This document shows, piece by piece, positions 1 to 10,401 of a stretch of 27,375 bases of DNA (its first letter is position 1; every line of letters starts with the position of its first letter). Both the position numbers and the translations under genes were made by a program. This DNA comes from Acanthamoeba castellanii str. Neff. Its lineage: Eukaryota; Discosea; Longamoebia; Acanthamoebidae. Location of the stretch: positions 1 through 27,375 of the forward strand of contig NW_004457475.1 of NCBI RefSeq assembly GCF_000313135.1, read 5' to 3'. A model generated the notes under the pieces. It was given only the letters and a program-made list of their open reading frames with translations, was not told where the DNA came from and did no database searches.

Positions 1-2
1 CT

Positions 3-284
3 ACTATAGGCGAACTACCACCCACCTACTACCTCTCCTTCTGTGCTGCCCTTTACTCCAGCTTTGTCTGCCTCTCCTCTACCCCCATAGCAGAGGGCAA
101 CATCTCCTCTCTCAGCAACTGGCTCCTCACCTTCCACTCTAAATTCCTGGAGGAGTCAGATCTCACAGCCATCACTTCCTTCCTACAAGGCCTAACTTCA
201 CATCCTGCCCTTGCCCCTCTCACACCCAAGACCAGCTCCTCCTCCTCTTCCAGTCCACAGAAAGTGTGGAAGTCCATTGGCTAA
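3..284 (+). CDS. C-terminal end of an unrecognised Ser-rich protein (5' end outside window)
   Basis: An open frame enters from the left edge and runs 93 codons to a TAA at 282-284. The product has Tyr, Leu, Phe and Trp spread through it, including YYLSFCAALYSSF near its start and NWLLTFHSKFLEESDL in the middle. It ends in a Thr/Ser-rich tail with a run of seven Ser. The balanced composition and C-rich third positions suggest real coding, but I do not recognise the family and no splice site or partner exon is visible. It could be a terminal exon, a degraded gene, or a chance frame. The flanking DNA is AT-richer than the rest of the window. Confidence 0.35.
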   Translation, partial: TIGELPPTYYLSFCAALYSSFVCLSSTPIAEGNISSLSNWLLTFHSKFLEESDLTAITSFLQGLTSHPALAPLTPKTSSSSSSSPQKVWKSIG

Positions 285-520
285 TGTTTCCCTCCACTCT
301 GTTCTGTTCCTCATTCCAACAAAATACATTTGCCCTTTTTTAACACTTATGCCTTGAAATTCTTCATTGGCCCCATCTGCTTTTACCATGACCTACACCA
401 TTTTTCCCTGTTTTGCCACTCTCTGTACATAATTTGCCAAAACCACTCACACACCATGTTCACAAAAGTACTGCTTTTGCTGCACATACACATATATCAC
501 TTGTACAGATTTTACTTAAC

Positions 521-543
521 AAAAGGTGCCACTGGCACCTTTT
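521..543. repeat. Perfect inverted repeat, 11-bp arms, 1-nt centre
   Basis: The left arm AAAAGGTGCCA (521-531) and right arm TGGCACCTTTT (533-543) are exact reverse complements around one C. It is the first member of a palindrome cluster. Confidence 0.9.
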
Positions 544-602
544 TCCAGACACAGTGTTTGAAGCTCCTGAAGGTGGTAACTGCCCCAGCATACATGCTAT
601 TA

Positions 603-623
603 TCAAAGCCCATTATGCTTTGA
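603..623. repeat. Small inverted repeat, 7-bp arms
   Basis: TCAAAGC (603-609) and GCTTTGA (617-623) pair exactly around a 7-nt loop. A smaller one, AGCAT-AC-ATGCT, sits just before it at 587-598. Alone these would be unremarkable; they matter because of the two stronger palindromes on either side. Confidence 0.7.
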
Positions 624-632
624 AACTGCAGG

Positions 633-666
633 ACATTCTATTGTGTATGTGTACACAATAGAATGT
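633..666. repeat. Perfect inverted repeat, 15-bp arms, 4-nt loop
   Basis: The arm ACATTCTATTGTGTA (633-647) and its exact complement TACACAATAGAATGT (652-666) flank the loop TGTG. A 15-bp perfect stem would form a stable hairpin in DNA or RNA. It lies about 85 bp beyond the stop codon of the minus-strand gene ending at 751, so it could shape a transcript 3' end, or be part of a foldback element. Confidence 0.92.
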
Positions 667-750
667 TTGCTCATTTATCTCCTCCTTGCCCCAGGGATCA
701 TGCATCATGACTTTTGGTTGAACATTCCAGATTACGGAGGATGTAATGCT

Positions 751-1840
751 CTACTTGGGCCGTGGCACCCAACAATTTACATAGAAGTTGTTGGTGGGCA
801 CGAAGACGCCTTCGATGAACTTCTCCAGCGCTGGCGGGTCGACCGTGTCAGCGTTCTCCCAGCCGAAGAGGAACACCTGCAGCGCTGCGTAGTCGGCCTT
901 GGCCTCGGCGCGACACTGCATTTCCTCGACCACACCTTCCAGCTGATCACCTGCCAGGCCTGAAGATGTGCGCCGTGAGGCACAGACACACAGACACAGA
1001 CACACACACACACACTGAGACAGAGACAGAGACAGACACAGACACACACAGACACACAGACACACAGACACACACACACACACACATGACACACAGACAC
1101 AGACACACACGCACACAAACGCAGGCCAGCAAAGCAAAAGCAAAGCAGTACTTTTCCAGGACAACTTGTCAATTGACTCGGCCAGGTTGTAGGAGAAGCT
1201 GTAGGTCATGAGCAGGGGCAGCCCTGTCACGAGGCTGTACACCACGATCGACGCCTCGTACTTCAGGCTGTGCATGACATCGCCCAAAGCAATCTTCCTA
1301 CACAGATCGAGAGAAAGAGTGAGAGTGAGAGTGAGTTGGCATCGGCATCCCGGCAGGCGGGGAGACCAGGTACTTGTGGTGAATCTTCCCGTAGAGCATG
1401 TTGCCGTGGAAGAGCATGGTCAAGAGGTGCTCCTTGCTCACTTTCTCACTGGCGTTCGCCTTTCCCTGCGGCCTACGCGAGGGACTCGATCAGCAATTAG
1501 CAATGACCGCACACACGACACACGACACACGACACACGGCACACGACACCGACACACACGACACGCAACTAGCCAACCAGCCAACCAGCCAACTAATCAA
1601 TCCAGAAATGACGAAGGAGTCGCACCCGAATGAGTGAAGCAGCTGATGGGCGCGCTGTCGGAGGCCGGCGACGCGGTTGAGGTACGCCAGCACTTGCTGC
1701 GCCTTCTCCACAGGCCCCTGCACGTCCGCAATGTGGCGCTGGTGTGCTGACTGGAGCGCGGCCTGAGCGCTCTTGTCATCGTCGCTTTCGCTTTCCATCA
1801 CCTTTCGCTTCTTCTTCTTTTCGGCGGCCTGTGGTGCCAT
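751..1840 (-). CDS. Unrecognised helical protein, 4 exons, about 222 aa
   Basis: Model on the minus strand: exons 1840-1626, 1472-1374, 1297-1152 and 959-751, all phases consistent. The N-terminus is Lys-rich and acidic (EKKKKRKVMESESDDDK). A helical part follows (EKAQQVLAYLNRVAGLRQRA), then KEHLLTMLFHGNMLYGK. One hydrophobic stretch (ASIVVYSLVTGLPLLMTYSF) may be a membrane segment or a buried helix. The end is conserved-looking (ALEKFIEGVFVPTNNFYVN) before a TAG stop. I do not recognise the family. The ATG at 1840 lies inside the last coding exon of the F-box gene in another frame, so the 5' end is uncertain; the first exon could belong to a longer or fused transcript. The introns are packed with ACACGAC and CA repeats, which produce the Cys-Val repeat frames seen if they are translated. 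Confidence 0.6.
966..1125. repeat. CA/GA-rich microsatellite in an intron
   Basis: Long runs of ACAC with GACAGA and CACAGA variants fill the last intron of the minus-strand gene ending at 751. In the transcript the run is GU-rich. Confidence 0.9.
1510..1566. repeat. ACACGAC-type microsatellite in an intron
   Basis: Repeated ACACGAC/ACACACG units lie in the first intron of the same minus-strand gene. The same motif recurs in introns near 3241-3284, 3483-3558, 4361-4404, 19866-19887, 24953-24991 and 25797-25816. Confidence 0.85.
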
Positions 1841-2356
1841 GATTGGGCTCCTCCGAGGCCTCCTCGGGCTCGGCGCCGAGCGGGGCCGGCACCGCCAGAG
1901 TCGCGGCAGAGCGCAGGAGTGCCGCCACTTCCGCCATCCTCGCTTGCTGGTCCGCTGTGTCACCGCGGCCGCACAAAGAACGAACACGACGTGAGCCAAC
2001 TGTCGGAGAATGAAGACGAGACCCCCCCCCGGGGGGGGGAGCAGCGTACAGTGGCGTTGGAGGCCGATGCGCTGAAGAGACAGGGCGCGCCAGTCGATGG
2101 GCTGCGCGGCGGTGGCGATGACGGCATGGTGGGCCGCGGAGGACAGGGGAGGTGGCCAGGTGCGGAGATAGCTGCGACGCCACAGCCCGCCGCCGCCCGA
2201 GGCGGACAACAGGTGCCGCCACCTGCGACACACCTGGTGGGAGGCCACCAGGTCGAGTACTTCAACCCAACCCAGCACCGCCACGACCATCTCTCCGGGC
2301 AGTTCATCCATGGGCGGAAGTCGAAGGCCAAAACGCTTTTCCCCGCCGCTCTTCAT
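1776..2356 (-). CDS. Short F-box protein, 2 exons, about 161 aa
   Basis: Exons 2356-2050 and 1954-1776 on the minus strand, joined in phase 1 through a GTACGC donor and an ACAG acceptor. An F-box motif begins near residue 17 (MDELPGEMVVAVLGWVE, then VCRRWRHLL and a later WRRSYLRTW), the usual LP...I...L..C..W pattern. F-box proteins link substrates to Skp1-cullin-1 ubiquitin ligases. No substrate-binding repeats (WD40, LRR, Kelch) are seen, so the protein is short for the family. The second exon is Ala/Glu-rich and ends in a Lys/Arg-rich tail. Reading through the intron without splicing keeps exon 1 in frame with the downstream gene (1840-751), so an F-box fusion with that gene is possible; I prefer the spliced model because the unspliced segment is Arg/Pro/Ser-rich like a wrong frame. 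Confidence 0.6.
2022..2039. repeat. C9G9 homopolymer palindrome
   Basis: Nine C followed directly by nine G, inside the intron of the F-box gene. Such a tract is a common site of sequencing or assembly length errors. Confidence 0.85.
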
Positions 2357-2375
2357 TTCTTGGTAAAAAACTGAG

Positions 2376-2466
2376 CTGCAAGGGGGCAGCTGACGTCATG
2401 GCCATAACAGAATTCCACACATTCTAAAAGTATTGTTGGTAACAAAACAAGATACTGACGTTGTAC
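2376..2466 (-). other. Likely 5'-UTR intron of the F-box gene
   Basis: On the minus strand an AAG|GTACAACG donor (intron starts at 2466) and a CCCCCTTGCAG acceptor (ends at 2376) bracket 91 bp just before the F-box ATG at 2356. None of the three phases gives a useful N-terminal extension, so the upstream exon is probably untranslated. A perfect TGACGTCA lies inside this interval at 2391-2398. Confidence 0.4.
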
Positions 2467-2779
2467 CTTGGCCTCTTCTATCGCCACCAATCGGTCGATC
2501 GTCCATCCCTGAGGTTGCCCAAGATCTTCTCGGGACCAAAACACCAAAGCTGTGTGCACACAGGAAAAGAGGAGAATGTGATTGTGGGAGTTGTGGAGCC
2601 TTCGGATGAATGTACATTGGCACACATGGCAGGCCAAGCCTCTCACTCTAGACCAGGTCAAGTCCGGTTGTTGATCCAACAATAGATCTAGCTCCTGTGT
2701 CGTGTCGTGTCGTGTCGTTGGTCGTGTCGTGTCGTTGGTCGTGTCGTGTCGGTGAGACACAACAAGAAAGACAGGGGCG
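2467..2779. other. Intergenic region with CGTGT repeats
   Basis: Lies between the stop of the membrane-protein gene (2780) and the putative 5' exon of the F-box gene. Positions 2697-2756 carry CGTGT units interrupted by CGTTGGT in a roughly 20-bp higher-order period. Frames on both strands across 2460-2690 stay open for about 70 codons but show no family features. No gene is called. Confidence 0.5.
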
Positions 2780-4896
2780 TCATGGCGAGGGAAGTGGTTG
2801 GTTACCAAGGGATCGTTGGCCCAGCTGGGTGCTGGGATTGCTTTGCTCCATGCTGCTGAGGTTGGACCCGGCTCCCGTCTCTACGCTTTGGTCGTCGATG
2901 TCGTCGAGCTCCGTCGCAGTGTCCGTGTCCGTGGGCATGTCCAGCGTGCCGTACTCGCTCGACATACAATCATCGTCCGCTGTACGAACGTGGGTGTAGA
3001 TACATCAGCACGACCCACTGATCATCGCACACGCACACGCACACGCACACGCACACGCACACGCACACAGAGAGTTGGCGTACGGATGGGGATGTTGAGT
3101 TTCTTGAAATAGTTCTCGGCCTTGGAGAGGGCTTTTCGGCGCTTCATCTCGTGGCGGTGGTCTTTGGTGAGGTAGGTGCGGATGATCGTCGAATGGAAGC
3201 ACACGTTCTTGTGCAGAATAAAGCGCTTGGCCTCCCTGCCCGGACACACGACACACACGACACACACGACACACAACACGACACCCAGCAGACGCGGACG
3301 TACATCAGTACAACATGCGCATTGAGCTGGGTCGGGGGGCAAAAGAGATTAACCTGAGAGGCTCGGTGATGCTCCACTCGGTTTGCTTGGCCAGGAGACC
3401 CTGCACGACGCCGATCTTCAACCCGCGGGCTATCCGCCGCGCAAAGTCGCGAGTGGCTCGGTCCTGCGAGTCGTACCTGCATCGCACACGGCACGCACGG
3501 CACGCACGACATGACACGACACGCATACGCACGCGCATGACACGACGACACGACACGGTGTGGACAAAAAGTGAGGGGGAAAGACTCTGAAGAAAGAGAG
3601 ACGATGAAGAAAACGCGTACATTTCAAGCAAATCAATGGCCAGGGTGGCGAAGTCGGTCTCGAGTTCGGCGAGCACGTTCTGCTTTTCGTTAGCCGCCAC
3701 GGAGGCAAAGTGAGGATTCGTTCCTGCACGCGCGCGCACATGAAAACACCTCAAGTTAGTGACACAGCAGTGTGTGCGTGCGTGTGTGTGTGTGTGTGTG
3801 TGTGGCTGGAGATGGACCTGTGGACACGACGCCCAGGATGCCCGATATAAAGGCGCAGAGCGCTGACAAGCCCGCGGGCAGCAGCACAACCGAGTCTGCG
3901 ATCACAACGGCAATTCGAGTAGAGGAACGAAAGAACGAAAGAGAGAAAGAATTAAAGAGCGAAGCTTGATCGCCGCAAACGAAAGAAGGCGCGCGGAGGG
4001 GGGAGAAGTACCAGAGTTGAGGCTTTGAATGAACACGAGGGCCGAGAACATGGAGCACAGGCCCAGGAGGGGCACGAACACCATGGCCAGGTTCAAGCAG
4101 AGCATGGTCCACCAATCGGCCTTTGAGCTGATCTCGAACACGTCTGCACACACACAACACACAACACACACACACGCAGCGTTCGATGATCGACGTTAGT
4201 GTGTGCGGTGTGTGCACGTGTGGGTGCGTAACGGCACGCACCTTGCTGTGAGCGCGTGTAGGGCAGTTTGCCGCAGTCCAGCGCGTTGATGGTGGTGAGA
4301 TAGATCAAGCGGATGACGCCATTCCTCGCCTCTGTGGCCCGGCGCGTGTTAGCGACCGCACACACGACACGACACGACACGACACGACACGACACACACG
4401 ACACATGACATGGCACATCGTAGGCGAGGGTACCAGGCATGTACTGCATCTCAGCAAAGCCCCGTCGATCGTTGTCGATGATGAAGCGCTTGGCGGCGGT
4501 CTTGTTGCCCTTCTTCTCGTGCGTACTCTCCTCGTAGTCGAGGTAGTCCACGCCGCCGCGCAATCGCCTCTTGCGATTACGGTGCCGGGGCCACCCACAG
4601 GGCCAGTAGCAGGGCGGGATGCACAGGATGAGCACCTTCAAGTACGAGAGGATGGGAAACGAATGGAAGAGACTCGATCGCACGCGCCGTGTCTTGGAGA
4701 TCTGTGGCGATGGCTTGTCCGTATCAGCCCATTTGGGCCGGATAGTTTTCTTGAGCCAAGGATAGGGGTTCGATGGATCCGCGCCACGTTGCTCTAATTG
4801 CTCTCGGTGCGGGGAAATCGAATCTGCCATGTCTTGGCGGGCTGATGGTGGAGATGGTGCATCTATCTTCTTCATTTTCCCTAATTCGATATCCAT
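2780..4896 (-). CDS. Unrecognised integral membrane protein, 8 exons, about 446 aa
   Basis: Exons on the minus strand: 4896-4434, 4331-4242, 4143-4012, 3895-3818, 3723-3621, 3476-3354, 3235-3084 and 2979-2780, all phases consistent. The N-terminal half is soluble and charged (ADPSNPYPWLKKTIRPKW) with a hydrophobic segment around residues 85-105 (SYLKVLILCIPPCYWPCGW). Two strong membrane segments follow, MLCLNLAMVFVPLLGLCSMF and VLLPAGLSALCAFISGILG, separated by a short loop. Then come amphipathic helices (VLAELETDFATLAIDLLEM), a basic stretch and an acidic Asp/Thr/Ser-rich tail. A tight pair of membrane helices followed by a long cytosolic helix resembles the topology of SLATT-type 2TM domains, but I see no diagnostic motif and offer this only as a hypothesis. 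The ATG at 4896 is the first in frame with exon 1; an in-frame GTG lies 33 bp upstream. Confidence 0.65.
3028..3068. repeat. ACACGC microsatellite in an intron
   Basis: Six to seven uninterrupted CACACG/ACACGC units in the last intron of the membrane-protein gene. A GT run (3775-3804) lies in another intron of the same gene. Confidence 0.9.
4361..4404. repeat. ACACG pentamer array in an intron
   Basis: Tandem CACGA/ACACG units in the first intron of the membrane-protein gene; the transcript strand reads CGUGU. Confidence 0.88.
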
Positions 4897-5047
4897 GCTC
4901 CCCGAATCACCACTCCCTCGGCCTCTCACCTTCCAATCCTCTTTTCAACGTTGCAATCTCAAGAATTGAGATTGGAAGAGCATGTGGTTTCGGCACGCAA
5001 ATAACATACAAAATAATTTAAAGATCTGAAAAAAGATAAATTATATT

Positions 5048-5053
5048 TTTATT
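5048..5053 (-). terminator. Poly(A) signal AATAAA (minus strand)
   Basis: TTTATT on the plus strand is AATAAA on the minus strand, about 16 bp beyond the TGA of the NDUFAF6-like gene, in an AT-rich tract (4980-5060). Confidence 0.5.
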
Positions 5054-5068
5054 TGTATTATGACCTGG

Positions 5069-7157
5069 TCAGTACTTGTGGCCCACGTAGTGGTTGTATA
5101 GGAGCTTGGCCTGCAGACCGAGAGACCCCTGCGGCGTCGGACGGAGCGCTGCATGCATGCGTGAGGTGGGTGACAGTCAGACGAACGTGGAGTGTCACTC
5201 CAACAACGTTGAAGGTGCGTACCAGGGTCAAAGACGTTGAACTTGGCCTTCTCCAGCTTGTTGAGGTAGTCTTCGGCAATGAACGAGGAATACAAAGCCG
5301 AATACGCCTCCTAGAGGAGAAGTTGAAGTTGACGTTGATGTTGATGTTAGCTCGGTTGCTGACCTGACTCTTTTGCGTGAGCGACGAACCTTGGGCACGG
5401 TTGATTTGAGCTCTCGTGCGTGCTTGAGATGGGCGTGCGCGGCAGATGCGACCTGGTACCAGGGTTGATGTGGTGTGGTTGTGGTGAGGAATCGCGCCAA
5501 GTCACTTAGATAAGCTGATGACGGGCCGCTGTGACGAGGGCTTTAGCGGTGTGATTACCTCATAAACAACCTCGGGTAGATTTTGAGCGTGCTCGAGGTT
5601 GCCCTGATATATTGCCTCTTCCGATACGCCATGCTGCACAAAGCCCCACATACAACGCGCAAGACAGAAAACATAGGACACGGAAATGAAGTTATAAGTC
5701 AAACCCGACGTCACACCAAATACACAATCCACAATCGCCGGCAGGTGGGTATACCTTGGCTAGCAGGTCCATTGGCAGATAGGTCTGTCGCTGCTGTAGG
5801 TGGTACGGCGTACCGCGCAGCAAGAAGGAGATGCCGACGGCCTTGCCTGGACAGACGCAAGCGCACAACAAAGTAAGGACACACACAGCACATAACGTCC
5901 AACGATGCAAACGCGGATGCGATCGCAAAAACGATACCGATGTGGGAAGCGGCGTGGTCGGCGTCCATGTTGCGAATGCGCAAGGATTCCAAGGTGAGAT
6001 AGAGCAGGGACGAGGCGGTGTCTTCGGTGAAGTTTTCCAGCGCAGCTAGCGTGGGCATAGGCCGCCCTTCAATATCTTCCGCCTGGCCAGCAGCACAAGG
6101 CGAATGAGTGAGTTGCACCAGGTGCGGGCACCACATCTCGGCATTGCATTGCGCTACGCCGTACCCGTTTGTTCAAGATGCGAGTAAACCAGGTGCGCGT
6201 CCACTTGTAGCGCGGCACCATGGCAGCGATCTGGATGGCAACAGGGTGTTCAGGCGGGTTACCCTGCGATTGCCGCGTCAGCGGTCGTGTGTAAGATAGA
6301 CTGACCACCGCAGGTGTTGAATGGCGCGAGATCACTGTGATACGGCACCTTGAACGATTTGTCCACCAAGTCCCGCCAGAACTGAATCCTCATCAATCCA
6401 AGCGGTGCCTACGCAGTGACAGCGTAAGTGCCTTGCCTGTTGCCTGTGTGGTGGTGGTGGTGTGTGTTTGTGCAAGTATCGTGACGCTTACCTGCTTTGC
6501 GATGTCCTTGATAATTGCCGTCTCGATGTTGAATGCTCTGTTTATGTGAGATGAGTGGGTCAGCATGAGAAAGGGAATGGGTGGGAGGCGGAACGTTGTG
6601 GCGTACCGCAGGACAGAGTAGGGGGCACGCGCTTCCTTAGGCAAGTACATGCCGCACAGGTAGTGCTCATAGTCCAGCTTCCTGTTGCCACACCGACAGA
6701 GCGGTCACATGGTGAGGAAAAGTTGCATTCTCTCGAGACGTGTACCGGTGAGAACGCACTTGCTCTGGGTGATGCAGTAGTCGAGCGAACTGATGCCACC
6801 CTGCTTGGCTGGTGCCGGTCCCTGCCGCTCGAATTGGCCCGCGGTGGCTGCAGTGTCTGCGCTGCCGGCCTCAGACGTAGAAGCAGGGTGGGGCGGCGTG
6901 AAAGAAAAGGGCTTCTCAGCTCTCACTGGAGGTGCCTTTGTCGTGGCATCTTCGTCGTGAGGTGTGAAGGTCCAAGGGATGGCGCCCGAGGTTGTAGGCT
7001 TGTGTTCGCACTTGCCACCCCCGTGTAGTGCTGCCGAAGTTGAGTGCAACTTCCGCTTCCGGTGCAGGAGCAAGTGTTGCTCGACTGATGAGAAGAGCGG
7101 AACCGTTGTTGCCGGTACAATGCGAGCGCGCTGGATGGACAGCTGCATGGCCTTCAT
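5069..7157 (-). CDS. NDUFAF6: NDUFAF6-like mitochondrial complex I assembly factor (squalene/phytoene synthase fold)
   Basis: Exons on the minus strand: 7157-6760, 6681-6607, 6537-6492, 6408-6349, 6263-6165, 6082-5938, 5846-5755, 5633-5559, 5452-5390, 5310-5223 and 5148-5069, giving about 406 aa with all phases consistent. The family is identified by motifs in order: DYEHYLCGMYLP, RAFNIETAIIKDIAKQ, LGLMRIQFWRDLVD, NPPEHPVA, TASSLLYLTLESL, DHAASHIGKAVGI..LRGTP, and a C-terminus with EDYLNKLEKAKFNVFDP. NDUFAF6 proteins are trans-isoprenyl-diphosphate synthase relatives that help assemble respiratory complex I and lack the Asp-rich catalytic pairs. Here too the first site reads QFWRDLVD and the second DADHAASHIG, so an assembly role is inferred. 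The N-terminus is rich in Arg, Gln and Ser and contains RKLHSTSAAL, consistent with a mitochondrial presequence. A linker of about 60 residues separates it from the domain. An in-frame Met three codons downstream could also start translation. Confidence 0.9.
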
Positions 7158-7498
7158 CTTTGATAGCTGGCAGATTTGCTTGCTTCCGATGCAGTAAAAA
7201 TGAGAAAAACAAAGAAAAGTAAAGAAAATTGTCGAATAATTCCCGAAATGGAAAGCGAACCTGGCCACAGAGAATAAGCCGAGAGACTCGTGTTGTTCTC
7301 ATCCAAGAACCCACTCTCGCCTTGCACGCAGAGACTCAGACCTCTGCTTTTTGACATAGATCCTTGCGATTACATAGATTCAAAGAGAAGGTGCGATCTC
7401 CCTGGTTTTTCGAATTCAAGATGTTGTTCCAGCGCACGAGACAAGATGGGGGTCTACGAATGGAAGAGATCTAGAGGCTAACGAAGGAAAGGCGCAGG
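7158..7498. promoter_or_regulatory. Divergent promoter region between NDUFAF6-like and NDR kinase genes
   Basis: These 341 bp separate the start codons of two divergent genes. An A-rich tract (7192-7232) lies near the NDUFAF6 side. The near-repeated ACATAGAT occurs at about 7357 and 7374. No TATA box or CCAAT box stands out, and no extra gene is seen. Confidence 0.5.
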
Positions 7499-9936
<2,438 letters not shown>

Positions 9937-10401
9937 AGTGGACCCAACCAAAGCGAGGAGAATGGCGACGACCATGAGCAGAAGCGACGCAGCTGGATCG
10001 AAGACAGTCATCAACACGGTCGAGACGACGAGGGGAGGCCAAGCAAGCATACACGTAAGGTACAAAGGAAGACGGGGTAAGTGGAAGACGCACTCTCACG
10101 AGAAGAGAACGCAAACGCCGAGACGAGAGGGCAAAATGGAAGCAGAGAGAGGTAAGCAGCTGCACAAGAAAAGGTAAATACAACACAACGCTTCACACAT
10201 CAAGTTCCTTCCCTATTTAGGGATTCTACCATTTTCGAGAGTCATCGCAACGGGCGCGCTGGGGGCCAGCACCTAGGTACGTTGCCCACGCACCCAACCC
10301 AAGTTCAAGGCTTGCAAACAAACACACAACATCTGCAGCCGCAACGAACAAGTCGTGTTGCATTATTCTTAACACACACACAGGAAGGGTGAGAGGCTTA
10401 G
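9937..10401. other. 3' UTR of the NDR kinase gene and 5' region of the next gene
   Basis: After the TGA at 9936 the DNA is purine-rich (GAGAAGAGAACG-type) to about 10180, then AC-rich. Frames spanning this area are read-through of the kinase in other frames. The next ATG used is at 10402. A likely 5'-UTR intron lies inside. No separate gene is seen. Confidence 0.6.
10277..10383 (+). other. Likely 5'-UTR intron of the IQ/FYVE-like gene
   Basis: A strong donor TAG|GTACGTTG and an acceptor AACACACACACAG bracket 107 bp ending 18 bp before the ATG at 10402. Both match the donor and acceptor style of the coding introns. Confidence 0.5.

Larger units (their letters stand above)
285..750. other. AT-rich intergenic stretch, no convincing gene
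   Basis: The frames here give hydrophobic, His/Leu-rich strings without family features, and base composition is clearly lower in GC than the coding DNA to the right. The notable content is a cluster of inverted repeats between 521 and 666, listed separately. The stretch lies between the end of the partial plus-strand frame and the stop codon of the minus-strand gene at 751, so it should hold the 3' ends of both converging transcripts. No clear AATAAA is seen close to either stop. Confidence 0.5.

Noticed and set aside
751..1287. Long minus-strand frames full of Cys-Val repeats
   Set aside because: They are translations of the CA microsatellite in an intron; only their two ends are exons.
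2391..2398. Perfect TGACGTCA, a CRE/ATF site
   Set aside because: It lies inside the likely 5'-UTR intron of the F-box gene next to the acceptor, and an 8-bp match is weak evidence alone.
4764..4779. GGGGTTCGATGGATCC, resembling a tRNA T-loop
   Set aside because: It is inside a well-supported coding exon and no anticodon or D arm is found upstream.
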